Shown: piece by piece, positions 1 through 9,139 of the stretch
How positions within the stretch are numbered: the first letter of the stretch is position 1
Layout: each line of letters starts with the position of its first letter
Origin: Pedobacter sp. Leaf41
GTDB taxonomy: Bacteria; Bacteroidota; Bacteroidia; Sphingobacteriales; Sphingobacteriaceae
Direction: 5' to 3'
Length of the DNA stretch: 64,000 nt
Assembly (NCBI RefSeq): GCF_001422545.1
Contig: NZ_LMLE01000011.1
Coordinates: 242,854 to 306,853, forward strand
Notes under the pieces: generated by a model
The model's database searches: none
What the model was told of the DNA's origin: nothing
Seen by the model: only the letters and a program-made list of their open reading frames with translations
Translations under genes and position numbers: made by a program

Positions 1-7
1 AAACGGT

Positions 8-46
8 AAGATTGCCGCAGTCGTGAAAGCCCCCTTCGCAATGCCG
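8..46. repeat. Dispersed intergenic repeat, copy 1
   Basis: The segment starts AGATTGCC and ends TTCGCAATGCCG. It closely resembles 46825-46863 (AGATTGCC...CTCGCAATGACG), and a shorter relative lies at about 51057-51085. The ATTGC and GCAAT ends are inverted, as in small palindromic intergenic repeats. The rest of 1-260 has no gene I can support. Confidence 0.5.
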
Positions 47-260
47 ATGGTTCTTGTAGAATGCGCACAGCTAGTATGAAAGCATTTTAATTTTTAACGC
101 CTCTGTCTGTATTCTCACAGGCCGAATAGCTAACAAATCAGTAATGGTCTGTGGAAACACAGACCACGGGAGAAAATTCATCAATATTGGTTAATGAAAT
201 AAATTAACCCTCAGCTGGTCTCCGAAAAAATGCGGAAAACCTGGTTATACTTCCAGATTC

Positions 261-1262
261 CTATATTCCCTCCTTCCACTTCTTAAGCAATTTCTCACTA
301 ATATTTTCGGAATGATAAACCTTTCCATCATCACCAAACATTATACAACTGTAACTCGGATACGCTTTGATCAGTTCGAGTGCTTTATCTTTCCCCAAAA
401 CCATCATCGAGGTACTAAAACCATTGGCAAGTTCTGCTTCGGGTCCAAATACGGTTACGCTCGTTAAACCTGTAGCTGGGTAGCCTGTAACGGGGTTAAT
501 GATATGAGAATAGCGTTCTCCATTGAACACCACAAATTTTTCATAGCTTCCCGAGGTGACAACGGCAGCACTTTTAAGCGGAACTACCGCAAAAAGGCTG
601 TCTTTATTAAATGGATTGGTAATTCCTATTACCCAATGTTTTGATTTAGGTGGTTTCCCCCAGGTACTCATGTCGCCAGATCCATTTACAATGCCTGCCT
701 TTATCCCTTTCGCAAGCATCATATTTCTACATCGATCTGCAGCATAGCCTTCACCTAATGCCCCAAAACCAATTTTCATTCCCTTAAACCTTAAAAAAAT
801 CGTTGAATTTAAACCATCAAGAATAATGTTTTCATAACCTACTTTTTCGACGGATTTTTTTACAGTTTCATCATCAGGCATGGCTGTCATCGATCCATCA
901 AATTTCCAAATCCTATCCATGGCTGCAAAACTAATATCAAATGCACCATTTGTTATTTTCGAAAGGTCAATTGCCCTTTTGGTAAGATCAAAAACTTCCT
1001 TGTCAACTTTTACAGGTTTAATTCCCGCATTTCTATTTACTTCCGAAATTTGTGTTTCTGGTTTCCAGTCTGAAATTAAGTATTCAATGCGGATGATTTC
1101 TGCGATCACACTATCAATATTTTGTGTGGCAGTTAGGGCATCTTTAGCTACAATAGTAATTTCGAACTTACTGCCCATCAACAAGGTGGTACGTTTCTTT
1201 AATACTTGTGCTGATGCTGAAAACTGGAAGAGTGCCAAAAAAATGATAAAGCTGCTTTTCAA
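261..1262 (-). CDS. apbE: FAD:protein FMN transferase (ApbE family)
   Basis: The 333-residue protein has a signal peptide (residues 1-18, ending SASAQ), so it acts outside the cytoplasm. ApbE enzymes attach FMN from FAD to Thr/Ser of flavoproteins such as Na+-NQR or RNF subunits. Family signatures are visible: a GSGDMSTWG block near residue 193 and a C-terminal SHIINPVTGYPA block that belongs to the FAD/Mg2+ site. Length is normal for the family. No target flavoprotein gene lies next to it; the neighbours are an esterase and a peptidase. Family assignment is firm, the target is unknown. Confidence 0.9.
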   Translation of the reverse strand: MKSSFIIFLALFQFSASAQVLKKRTTLLMGSKFEITIVAKDALTATQNIDSVIAEIIRIEYLISDWKPETQISEVNRNAGIKPVKVDKEVFDLTKRAIDLSKITNGAFDISFAAMDRIWKFDGSMTAMPDDETVKKSVEKVGYENIILDGLNSTIFLRFKGMKIGFGALGEGYAADRCRNMMLAKGIKAGIVNGSGDMSTWGKPPKSKHWVIGITNPFNKDSLFAVVPLKSAAVVTSGSYEKFVVFNGERYSHIINPVTGYPATGLTSVTVFGPEAELANGFSTSMMVLGKDKALELIKAYPSYSCIMFGDDGKVYHSENISEKLLKKWKEGI

Positions 1263-1328
1263 TGATATGATATTTAAGTAGTAAAGAGTGACTGAAATTT
1301 AGAAAGCTATAATAGCTGATCTGAACTA

Positions 1329-2453
1329 TTATTTTGCTATGAATTGATAAAAAGGGACAAACTCACGATGCCAAAACCATTCAGTGTGCTTTCCATCTTC
1401 TTTCTCCAAAAAAACAATGTTTTTACTCTTTTCTTTAGAGTTCAAAATATCATACATCTTTTTCGTGTTCTGAACCATCGTAGATCCTTCCTTATCGCCG
1501 GCAACAAAAAATATTTTGCTGTGTTTCAAGCCATTTAATTTAGTAGTCACATCAGTATAAATTTGCGGCGCCAACCAAAACGCCGGACTAAAAACGCCAG
1601 CCGAGCCAAATGTTTTTGGATGCTGTGCAATGGCGTACAGGGAAATTAAGCCACCCATTGAGCTGCCGGCTATCGAGGTGTTTTCAAAATCTTTCAATGT
1701 TCTGTAGTTCGAGTCGATGTGAGGCTTTAATGTTTCCACTAAAAAGGAAACATATGCTTGTCCTTCGCCTTTGCCGTATTGACTGTCGTAAGGATTATAT
1801 TCTTTTAGCCTATCATTGCCACCATGATCTATTCCTACAACGATCATTTCTTTTGATCCTTCACGAATTAGGCTGTCCATTATCGAATCAACGGCCCATT
1901 CATCGGCTCTCGGCGGATTGGCATGAAATAAATTCTGACCGTCCTGCATATAAATAACGGGATAACGCTTGTTAGACTTTGAATAACCTTTAGGTAAATA
2001 GATCCAAATCTGACGATGCTTATTCAACTGTGGCATATAAAAAGCAGAATCGACAAGATGAACATGGTCGCCGAAATGATATTTTTCTTTAACCTGCTTA
2101 AAATTATCCGACCAATTTGCAATCTCTATATCCATTACAGTATCAACATTCATATTTAAAATTCTGTTTGCTACTGATGTGCCATTTTTTTGGCATTCAG
2201 TTTTATCCCAGCTTCCTCGGGTAATTTTAAACTCATGATTTCCTTTTGGCAAATTTAACTCGATTACATAAGTAAGGCTATCTTTTTGCTTTAACATGAA
2301 AGCTTCACTACTTGGGTTCCAATCGTTAAAACTGCCAGCAATGAACAGCGTATCTTGTGTTTTTTTAAGAACACTAACATTTAGCAATACCTTAACCTGT
2401 GCAATTGAAATGACCGGTAAAAGCAAAATAATGATGAATAGCCTTCCAGTCAT
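1329..2453 (-). CDS. Secreted alpha/beta-hydrolase (esterase D-like) with N-terminal CBM48-like domain
   Basis: The 374-residue protein has a signal peptide (about 1-18). Residues 20-115 form a small beta domain with the AGSFNDWNP signature seen in CBM48/CBM20-like glycogen-binding modules. Residues 135-374 are an esterase D/Fes-like alpha/beta-hydrolase. Visible catalytic candidates are Ser265 in GSSMGG, Asp320 (VAGDKEG) and His356. Such proteins hydrolyse esters of siderophores or acylated sugars; the substrate cannot be read from sequence. It lies 37 bp downstream of the 119-residue gene on the same strand. Confidence 0.8.
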   Translation of the reverse strand: MTGRLFIIILLLPVISIAQVKVLLNVSVLKKTQDTLFIAGSFNDWNPSSEAFMLKQKDSLTYVIELNLPKGNHEFKITRGSWDKTECQKNGTSVANRILNMNVDTVMDIEIANWSDNFKQVKEKYHFGDHVHLVDSAFYMPQLNKHRQIWIYLPKGYSKSNKRYPVIYMQDGQNLFHANPPRADEWAVDSIMDSLIREGSKEMIVVGIDHGGNDRLKEYNPYDSQYGKGEGQAYVSFLVETLKPHIDSNYRTLKDFENTSIAGSSMGGLISLYAIAQHPKTFGSAGVFSPAFWLAPQIYTDVTTKLNGLKHSKIFFVAGDKEGSTMVQNTKKMYDILNSKEKSKNIVFLEKEDGKHTEWFWHREFVPFYQFIAK

Positions 2454-2490
2454 AATAAATTTGGTGGTGTAATTAATTGATATCTCAAAT

Positions 2491-2850
2491 TTAAAGGTTG
2501 GCGAAAACGAAGTTTAACCTGGCCAATTCAGTTTTAACTTGATTCATACCTATTAAACCACCCGACATGCCGCTAGTTTGCTGGAAAAGATTGACCACTA
2601 ATTCATTTTTCTCTGCAGGTGTCATGGTCACGCTGAATTTAAAATATTTTACAAACGCTCCCAGCAAAATGCGTTGTATCCTGCTGCCTTTCTCTAAAAT
2701 TAAATTCCCAAAACCTTGATCTTGTACTTTATATCCTTGTTGTTCTAAATGGTAAACAATTGTTTTAGTCATTTCCTCAACAGATACATTTCCGTACAAA
2801 TTTGAGATTAACCCATCTACGGTTTGGAGGTTTTTGATAAAATAGGGCAT
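2491..2850 (-). CDS. Conserved hypothetical protein, 119 aa
   Basis: I do not recognise the family. The protein is short, has no signal peptide and no clear membrane segment. A hydrophobic/basic stretch near residues 55-72 (RIQRILLGAFVKYFKF) and a Gly/Met-rich segment near 93-104 (SGMSGGLIGMNQ) stand out. Its start is only 2 nt after the stop of the PBP4 gene, so it is almost certainly co-transcribed and translationally coupled with it. A role linked to the cell envelope is only inferred from position. Confidence 0.7.
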   Translation of the reverse strand: MPYFIKNLQTVDGLISNLYGNVSVEEMTKTIVYHLEQQGYKVQDQGFGNLILEKGSRIQRILLGAFVKYFKFSVTMTPAEKNELVVNLFQQTSGMSGGLIGMNQVKTELARLNFVFANL

Positions 2851-2852
2851 AA

Positions 2853-4262
2853 TTATTTTAGTTGGTTTAAAACATTAAATAGTTTTTTGTTAATTCCGCT
2901 TCCACTATAATTGTTGATGTTGATCACAATTACATATCTATTACCTGTAGTGTCGGTATGATAGCCTGCAAAAGCAGAAACATCATTTATCGTTCCACTT
3001 TTTATTTTCATGCCATTGTATTCTGGTAAACCTTTATAAAAATCGGCAAACCAGCTTTCTTTTTGAATTTGAAATAGAATGTTGGCCATTGCTGAGGTAG
3101 TTACTCTATCGCCAGGAGAAAGTCCGCTACCATCGATGATGTTCAAAGCTGTTTTATCGATTCCTTTTGCTGCCCAATAATTAATTTCTGTTTCTGCACC
3201 TTTGGCGGTTGTTGCTGGCTTTCCTGATTTTACGGCAATTGTTTTCAGCAAAGTTTCACCGTATAAATTGATGCTTTTCTTTAAAAACCAATAACTGATT
3301 TCACTTAACGTTGGTGAACTAATGGTGCTTATTTTTTGGCTTAGAGATGAAATAGGCTGATTATTTAAAGCAAGGAGCCTTGCTGTTGTAGCTTCCAACT
3401 TTGTCGAAATTCCCAATTTCTTCAAGGTGTCCTGCAACCGATAAGCACAATCAAAGGCAGGATCAGGGGTGGCAACAGAGATACCGGATTTGCCAATTCC
3501 CATTCCCCAACTACCACGTAAATAAGCTACATTACTGTATGGCGGCAGAAAGGCATAACTTCGATCACCAGTTCCGGAAGCACCGGTTTTCAACTCATTT
3601 ACCAACTTAATATAGGGCGTTTCAGGTACAGCTTTTATAACTTTAACTTCATCAGCTGTGCTAGCGCCCGGACGTAAATGAATGTCGAACTGATTTTCTC
3701 TCCAAGCTAAACCTGAAGTGCCTGCGCCGTAATAGTTTCCTATATCTTGCCAAACCCAACCTTCTGGCGTAGTTTGTGTTCCAAAAATGCTATCGTCACC
3801 AATAATCGAACCTTCAATTTTTTTAATTCCTGCAGCTTTTATAGCCGCAACCCATTGAGTTAAAACTGCATTTTCTTTATTTGGATAACGCCAGGAGCCA
3901 AGCGTGGGATCGCCACTTCCTATAATCACAAGATTTCCTTTTAAAATACCATCACTTGTGATGTTTCCAGTGTAAGCCAAGGTAGTTTGAAATTGGAAGT
4001 CTTTGCCTAAAATACTAAAAGCGGTGGCTGCGGTAATTGTTTTCAATGTTGATGCAGTAGCCAAACCAATTTGTTCATTCTTTGCAAACAGTGTTTTGCC
4101 GCTATTAGCATCTAACACACAAAGTGATAAGAGGGCATGTTTCGCCTGCTCATCTGCCAATAAATTATTGAAAGCTTTTTCGAGGTTTTGAATTTTGTTT
4201 TGGGCATTAACAAAATGGCCAACGAGCACAAATACGAAAAGAAGGGATATTTTAAAACGCAT
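2853..4262 (-). CDS. dacB: D-alanyl-D-alanine carboxypeptidase/endopeptidase (PBP4 family)
   Basis: The 469-residue protein has a signal peptide (1-20) and the three motifs of serine penicillin-binding proteins: SxxK as Ser71-Thr-Leu-Lys74, SxN within KKSINLYGE, and KSG (KTG-equivalent) before TINDVSAFAGY. It belongs to the class C low-molecular-weight PBPs that trim or cut peptidoglycan peptides in the periplasm. Length is typical (E. coli DacB is about 477). A good -7 box lies 22 bp upstream. It heads a unit with the 119-aa gene and perhaps the esterase. Confidence 0.92.
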   Translation of the reverse strand: MRFKISLLFVFVLVGHFVNAQNKIQNLEKAFNNLLADEQAKHALLSLCVLDANSGKTLFAKNEQIGLATASTLKTITAATAFSILGKDFQFQTTLAYTGNITSDGILKGNLVIIGSGDPTLGSWRYPNKENAVLTQWVAAIKAAGIKKIEGSIIGDDSIFGTQTTPEGWVWQDIGNYYGAGTSGLAWRENQFDIHLRPGASTADEVKVIKAVPETPYIKLVNELKTGASGTGDRSYAFLPPYSNVAYLRGSWGMGIGKSGISVATPDPAFDCAYRLQDTLKKLGISTKLEATTARLLALNNQPISSLSQKISTISSPTLSEISYWFLKKSINLYGETLLKTIAVKSGKPATTAKGAETEINYWAAKGIDKTALNIIDGSGLSPGDRVTTSAMANILFQIQKESWFADFYKGLPEYNGMKIKSGTINDVSAFAGYHTDTTGNRYVIVININNYSGSGINKKLFNVLNQLK

Positions 4263-4581
4263 AAACTAGCTATTGAAGAGGAACAAATATAAAGTTATTT
4301 GAAAGCCTAAGCCAATAATTATAGTACCAAACTATTTTATTTGAAAAGCAAAACCTGTAGTACTTGGGTTTGCTTCGGACCCGTTGTGCACTGTAGTCCT
4401 CATAAAAAATTCGGAGCTGCCGTTTCCACCGGGTTTATTTTACGCAGTTAGGATTACTATCCACGCCACCTCAACCTGATCAAAGCGAGATGCCGATTTT
4501 TATCGGCAGAAGCGGGAGCAGGACAAGTGTAAGTTTAAAGCTACCGAAACTGCTTGCCAAAATAAAGGTTAATTTGTTATG
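4263..4581. other. Gene-free interval with hairpin and possible structured element
   Basis: No gene is seen here. It holds the PBP4 promoter at its left end and a perfect hairpin at 4491-4508 (TGCCGAT, TTTT loop, ATCGGCA). The GC-richer part (about 4375-4540) differs in composition from the surrounding AT-rich spacer, which suggests a structured RNA or a dispersed element. I cannot assign a family. Confidence 0.4.
4284..4315 (-). promoter_or_regulatory. Putative Bacteroidota-type promoter of the PBP4 gene
   Basis: Read on the minus strand, TATATTTG (4291-4284) matches the -7 consensus TAnnTTTG exactly. A TTG lies about 21 bp further upstream (4315-4313), near the usual -33 position. The start codon follows 21 bp after the box. 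Confidence 0.5.
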
Positions 4582-5199
4582 CTATCCATTAAAAAGCTTA
4601 TTGCGCTTAATTTTTTTTCCTTGGCGCAATTTAACCGCATGGTAAATTGTAGGAACATCATTTGTCCACTTTTTTAAGGTGAACACTATTGCAGCGATTT
4701 CCATCCGTGTAACTACTCCAAGCCACAAACAAAGCTCAAATAACACCACAGATTGGCAATGAACCATAATTTCGATGAGTGTTGCGAATAGCGATAAAGT
4801 CCAGATTTTGGCACCGATGGAATGCGTAGCAACCTCTTTTTTAAATTTCAGATAGCTAATTAGATAAATCATTACCTCGGCACCGATTAAAATGGCCAGC
4901 TTAACAGCGTTGGTTTTGAAAAAATCTGGACATTGGATATAGGTCGCTACAGCAACAGAAATAAAGAAAATTTGATCGATGCCCGAGTCCAATCGCCGCA
5001 GTTTTTCTGAAGAAATATTCAGTTTTCTGGCAATGATACCGTCAAAAACATCAGTTAGCAAGCCTATGGTTAAAAGAGAAATGGCGAAAAAAGAATAATG
5101 ATTTACCTGAAAAACACTAAGCAAAATAATGATAAAGCCGATAGCTAATCTGGAATATATTAATGCTATCGGAATGTTTTTCATGAGTGAAAAGCGCAT
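4582..5199 (-). CDS. CDP-alcohol phosphatidyltransferase family membrane protein
   Basis: The 205-residue, multi-spanning protein carries the CDP-OH-P signature at residues 50-75: Asp50, Asp53-Gly54, Ala57-Arg58, Asp71 and Asp75. The conserved glycine of the DG-x2-AR-x8-G-x3-D-x3-D pattern is Leu67 here. The family joins a CDP-linked lipid headgroup to an alcohol at the inner membrane (PgsA, PssA and others). The exact product is unknown. The first ATG (5199) directly follows the T-run of the asd terminator, so Met6 at 5184 is an equally good start. Confidence 0.75.
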   Translation of the reverse strand: MRFSLMKNIPIALIYSRLAIGFIIILLSVFQVNHYSFFAISLLTIGLLTDVFDGIIARKLNISSEKLRRLDSGIDQIFFISVAVATYIQCPDFFKTNAVKLAILIGAEVMIYLISYLKFKKEVATHSIGAKIWTLSLFATLIEIMVHCQSVVLFELCLWLGVVTRMEIAAIVFTLKKWTNDVPTIYHAVKLRQGKKIKRNKLFNG

Positions 5200-5202
5200 A
5201 AA

Positions 5203-5229
5203 AAAGCCTCCGTTTTGGTCGGAGGCTTT
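5203..5229 (-). terminator. Rho-independent terminator after asd
   Basis: Perfect 10-bp stem (AAAGCCTCCG / CGGAGGCTTT) with a 7-nt loop, followed on the minus strand by a T-run. It sits between the asd stop and the next start codon. Confidence 0.85.
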
Positions 5230-5238
5230 AAGCTATAG

Positions 5239-6228
5239 TTAAACTAATTCTTTCTGAATCAGATATTCTGCAATTTGAACTGCGTTGGTTGCAGCACCTT
5301 TGCGCAAATTATCTGCAACAATCCAAAGGTTTAAAGCTTTCGGCGCTGATTCATCTCTACGAATACGACCAACAAAAACCTCATCTTTCTCATGTGCATC
5401 TTTTGGCATTGGGTATTTTAAGTTTGCTACATCATCAACAACGATAATACCCGGCGATTTTTCTAATATACTACGCACCTCAGCTAAATCGAAATCGTTT
5501 TCAAATTCGATGTTAACCGATTCTGAGTGACCGCCCATTACCGGAATACGAACAGTTGTTGCGGTTACTTTAATGTTGTTATCGCTCATGATTTTATTGG
5601 TTTCCTTAACCATTTTCATTTCTTCTTTGGTGTAACCATTCTCCATGAAAACGTCGATATGAGGAAGCACATTTAAATCAATTTCGTAAGGATAAGCTTT
5701 CGGGCCATCAATCCCTTTGCGCTCATTCATCAATTGTTCAACGGCTTTAACGCCCGTTCCAGTAACCGATTGATAAGTAGAAACCACCACACGTTTGATT
5801 TTGTATTTATCGTGTAACGGTTTTAAAACCACTACCATTTGAATGGTAGAGCAGTTTGGATTAGCAATGATTTTATTGTCGATAGAAAGCTCGTGCGCAT
5901 TAACCTCCGGAACGATTAATTTAACCGCTGGGTCCATTCTCCATGCCGAAGAGTTATCAATAACGGTTGTTCCGGCCTCTTTGAAACGAGGTGCATGCTC
6001 TAATGAAGTATTGCCTCCTGCAGAGAATAAAGCGATATCTGGTCTCATGCCAATTGCAGTGTCCATGCTAACGATTGGGAACTTCTTACCCTTAAAAGTA
6101 ATTTCCTTACCAACACTCTTTTCTGATGCTACGGGAATTAACTCTGTTAAAGGGAAATTTCTCTCCTCCAATACTTTTAACATCACGGTACCAACCAATC
6201 CGGTTGCACCTACAACTGCTACTTTCAT
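5239..6228 (-). CDS. asd: Aspartate-semialdehyde dehydrogenase
   Basis: The 329-residue cytosolic enzyme makes aspartate semialdehyde from aspartyl phosphate with NADPH, the branch point to lysine/diaminopimelate, threonine and methionine. The N-terminus has the GATGLVG nucleotide-binding loop. The catalytic cysteine is Cys126 in NPNCSTIQ, and the acid/base histidine is His234 in GGHSESV. GTGVKAVEQL near residue 158 is another family block. Length is standard. It is divergent from the lamin-tail gene with 49 bp between the starts, and ends in a strong terminator. Confidence 0.95.
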   Translation of the reverse strand: MKVAVVGATGLVGTVMLKVLEERNFPLTELIPVASEKSVGKEITFKGKKFPIVSMDTAIGMRPDIALFSAGGNTSLEHAPRFKEAGTTVIDNSSAWRMDPAVKLIVPEVNAHELSIDNKIIANPNCSTIQMVVVLKPLHDKYKIKRVVVSTYQSVTGTGVKAVEQLMNERKGIDGPKAYPYEIDLNVLPHIDVFMENGYTKEEMKMVKETNKIMSDNNIKVTATTVRIPVMGGHSESVNIEFENDFDLAEVRSILEKSPGIIVVDDVANLKYPMPKDAHEKDEVFVGRIRRDESAPKALNLWIVADNLRKGAATNAVQIAEYLIQKELV

Positions 6229-6277
6229 TTTAAATTTTAATTATTATATTTATTAAACATTTGATATAAGCCCAAAT

Positions 6278-7285
6278 ATGGTAAAAATTACGCTTATATC
6301 CCTATTGTTATACTTTAAATTTACGGTTGATATTCTAAGTTCTATATTTTCTACAGAATTTATAGGCAATGACACGTTTTACATCTCAACTTTCGCCAAG
6401 AAATCCCCTATTACTATTAAACAGAGAAATCCATTTAATATTATCAGTAAAGGTGATATTCTGCTTTCCGAAATTTTATTTAATCCGAAATTGGGAGGCG
6501 TTGATTTTGTAGAGATATACAATAATTCTAATCACGAAATTGATTTAAAGGAATTACAGCTTGCAAACGCAAATGCTGCTGGCGAACCTGCAAGTATTAA
6601 AAATGTCTCTTCGTCAAAGCTGATGATAGCGCCAGGAAGTTATTGGGTAATTACCACCAATCAAGCGAATATCAAGCTAAATTACCAAACAAAGTTTCCA
6701 AATCAATTTGTTCAGATTAGTAGTTTGCCCGCATTTAACAATGATAAAGGAGTGGTCATTTTATTAAGCAATAATCAAGTGCTAGATCGGTTGGACTACA
6801 ATTCGAAAACTCATCATCCTTTAATCCAGGATGATGATGGGATTTCTTTGGAGCGGGTTTCATTTAATGCAAGCGCAAACGAAGCGGGTAATTTTAAATC
6901 AGCAGCAGCTACATCGGGTTTCGCCACGCCCACTTATAAAAATTCTCAAGAATTGACTGGCGATGAGAATTTCGCTCGCTTAATATCTAAAACTTTTTCA
7001 CCTGATGGCGATAATTTTGAGGATTTGATGATACTCGAATATCAACTTGCTGCAAACGCAAGTTTAGCTACGGTCAACATTTACAATGATAAAGGGAAAT
7101 TGGTGAAGCAATTGCTAAAAAACCAAACCATTGGTACAAATGGTAATTTAACCTGGGATGGAGTAGGAGAGAACGGGCAGAAAGCCGCTGTTGGAATCTA
7201 TGTTATTTTATTTGAGTTTTTCGATTTAAAGGGAAATACGAAACGGATCAAAAGTACATGTGTATTGGCCGGGAAGCTGAATTAG
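6278..7285 (+). CDS. Lamin-tail-domain protein with C-terminal FlgD/gliding-type Ig domain
   Basis: The 335-residue protein has a lamin-tail (LTD) fold at about residues 58-165 (ILLSEILFNP...DFVEIYN). A C-terminal domain at about 235-330 shows the SPDGDNFED and GxLTWDGxxENG patterns of FlgD-like/CHU-type domains found on secreted Bacteroidota proteins. The N-terminus is a weak signal-anchor-like segment rather than a clean signal peptide. LTD surface proteins of this phylum are often several times longer, so this copy may be 5'-shortened. The function is unknown; a cell-surface location is likely. Confidence 0.65.
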   Translation: MVKITLISLLLYFKFTVDILSSIFSTEFIGNDTFYISTFAKKSPITIKQRNPFNIISKGDILLSEILFNPKLGGVDFVEIYNNSNHEIDLKELQLANANAAGEPASIKNVSSSKLMIAPGSYWVITTNQANIKLNYQTKFPNQFVQISSLPAFNNDKGVVILLSNNQVLDRLDYNSKTHHPLIQDDDGISLERVSFNASANEAGNFKSAAATSGFATPTYKNSQELTGDENFARLISKTFSPDGDNFEDLMILEYQLAANASLATVNIYNDKGKLVKQLLKNQTIGTNGNLTWDGVGENGQKAAVGIYVILFEFFDLKGNTKRIKSTCVLAGKLN

Positions 7286-7376
7286 AGAACATCTGTAAAA
7301 AATATTGAGATCATAATTCCGTAATTAAAATGAGTTTGCCTTAAATCTGCTAAATCATTTTGATCTGCAGAAACCT

Positions 7377-8246
7377 TTATATCAAATTTGCCTTAATATA
7401 ATCGCAGCTCGTTTTAATAGAGCCTATTGGATTTGGATTGTAATTATTTTCATGTTCTACAAAAAAGTGCTTCATGCCGGATAACTTTTTTTCGGCAAAA
7501 ATAGCTTTGAAGTCAATAGAACCTTTACCTACTTCTGTATTCTGTTCAGGCTTGGCTTTATTCATGTCTTTAACGTGCCACATGGGGAAACGACCCGGAT
7601 ACTTTTTAAATAAAGTCAACGGATCGTTTCCTGAGCGAGCAACCCAATATAAATCAAGTTCAAAATTGACAAGATTTTTATCGGTTTCAGTTAAAAAAAC
7701 ATCGTAACCTGTAATATCGCCTAATTTTTTAAATTCGAAATCGTGGTTATGATAAGCGAATTTCAAGCCGGCATTTTTTGCCAGTTCAGCAACTTTATTA
7801 AAATCAGAAGCAGTCTTTTTAAAACCATCAATACCTTTTTTAGTATCCACATGGGCACCCGCAATGGTGAAATATTTTCCTCCAATAATTGCGGCTGCTT
7901 CGATGTCGGCTTTCAATTTGTCGGTATTGCCGCTTTTAGAATATGCATCCATTAAATAATGTCCACTGGGTGCTTTTAAGCCGTTTGCCTTAAGCAAAGC
8001 TTTAAATTCTTTTGGGGTTAAGCCCCAGAATTTTCCATCGCTAAAACCATAAGTTTCTACTTCCTTATATCCCGCTTCGGCGACTTTCTCCATTACGCCT
8101 TGTACATTTTTTGGTAGTTCGTCACGCAGTGTGTAAAGCTGAAGCCCCACTGTGTTACTCACTTTATCAAAAGCAAAAGAGGGGATCACCAAAGAGGCAC
8201 CTGCCATTAGGCTGGCTTGTTTTAAGAAAGTTCGTCTGGCGTTCAT
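7377..8246 (-). CDS. Tat-exported sugar phosphate isomerase/epimerase-like TIM-barrel protein (paralogue 1)
   Basis: I chose the ATG at 8246 because it places a Tat motif (ARRTFLKQ) at the N-terminus and avoids overlap with the preceding gene. The product is 289 residues. The mature part is an AP-endonuclease-2/xylose isomerase-like TIM barrel. Metal-site candidates include the YHNHDFEF block and the C-terminal FVEHEN block. It is a near-tandem duplicate of 8258-9130 (both share VGLQLY.LR and the LKAPSGHY segment) and a relative of 18847-19752. Likely periplasmic; it may act on 3-keto-sugars made by the upstream dehydrogenases (inference). Confidence 0.82.
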   Translation of the reverse strand: MNARRTFLKQASLMAGASLVIPSFAFDKVSNTVGLQLYTLRDELPKNVQGVMEKVAEAGYKEVETYGFSDGKFWGLTPKEFKALLKANGLKAPSGHYLMDAYSKSGNTDKLKADIEAAAIIGGKYFTIAGAHVDTKKGIDGFKKTASDFNKVAELAKNAGLKFAYHNHDFEFKKLGDITGYDVFLTETDKNLVNFELDLYWVARSGNDPLTLFKKYPGRFPMWHVKDMNKAKPEQNTEVGKGSIDFKAIFAEKKLSGMKHFFVEHENNYNPNPIGSIKTSCDYIKANLI

Positions 8247-8257
8247 AGAAATTAAAG

Positions 8258-9130
8258 TTATAAAATATTTTTTTTCAAATATGCACAACTAGCCGCAACA
8301 GATTCCATTGGATTTGGCTTATAATTTGTTTCATGTTCAACAAAAAAGTGTTTCATACCTGAAAGTTTTGCATCTGCAAAAATTGGTTTCCAGTTAATGC
8401 TACCCGAACCAACTTCGGTGTTTAATGCCGGATTTGTTTTGTCCATGTCTTTTACATGCCACATGGTAAAACGACCTGGATTATCAGTAAACAATTTAAT
8501 CGGATCGTTTCCAGAGCGTACTACCCAATATAAATCCAATTCGAAATCAACTAAATTCTTGTCTGTTTCGTTTAACAGGATTTGGTAACCAGTAGTTTCT
8601 CCAAGTTTCTGGAATTCGAAATCGTGGTTATGATAAGCCAATCTTAGGCCAGCATCCTTACACATTTTGCCTGCCACATTAATTTTTGCGGCAATTTTTT
8701 TATAATCGTCAGCAGTTTTTCTGATGCTTTGATCCAACCATGGAATGGTTACATATTCGCTACCCAATATTTTTGCAGCAACAATTGCCTCTTCTAGTTC
8801 GGCAGTATTACCATCAGTTAAGTAACTTCCCAAGCCATAGTGTCCACTTGGTGCTTTTAAGCCATTAGCATCTAAAAGTTTCTTAAACTCAATTGGGTTC
8901 ATGCCCCAAAATTGATCTTTGATAGAAAAACCGTAAAGTTCAACTTCGGTGAAACCAGCTTTAGCTACTTTTTCGATAGTGCCTTTTACATCTTTTGGCA
9001 ACTCAGCCCTTAATGAATATAATTGCAATCCTACTGCTTTCTTTTGCGCTACGCATCCAATTGATGGAGCTAAAATAACTGTTGCAATTGCTAAACAGCT
9101 GTTGATGATAAAACTTTTTCTTGATAACAT
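8258..9130 (-). CDS. Exported sugar phosphate isomerase/epimerase-like TIM-barrel protein (paralogue 2)
   Basis: The 290-residue protein has an N-terminal SRKSFI motif and a hydrophobic stretch ending SIGCVAQ, which may be a lipoprotein or signal-peptidase site. The barrel keeps the YHNHDFEF and HFFVEHE blocks of paralogue 1, and the two genes are 11 bp apart, so a recent tandem duplication is clear. It starts 9 bp after the next upstream gene. The reaction is not known; the context points to isomerisation or beta-elimination of oxidised sugars. Confidence 0.82.
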   Translation of the reverse strand: MLSRKSFIINSCLAIATVILAPSIGCVAQKKAVGLQLYSLRAELPKDVKGTIEKVAKAGFTEVELYGFSIKDQFWGMNPIEFKKLLDANGLKAPSGHYGLGSYLTDGNTAELEEAIVAAKILGSEYVTIPWLDQSIRKTADDYKKIAAKINVAGKMCKDAGLRLAYHNHDFEFQKLGETTGYQILLNETDKNLVDFELDLYWVVRSGNDPIKLFTDNPGRFTMWHVKDMDKTNPALNTEVGSGSINWKPIFADAKLSGMKHFFVEHETNYKPNPMESVAASCAYLKKNIL

Positions 9131-9139
9131 ATTAATTGA

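Noticed and set aside
556-1281. Plus-strand ORFs opposite apbE
   Set aside because: They lie fully inside the apbE frame on the other strand, with no recognisable domain or promoter.
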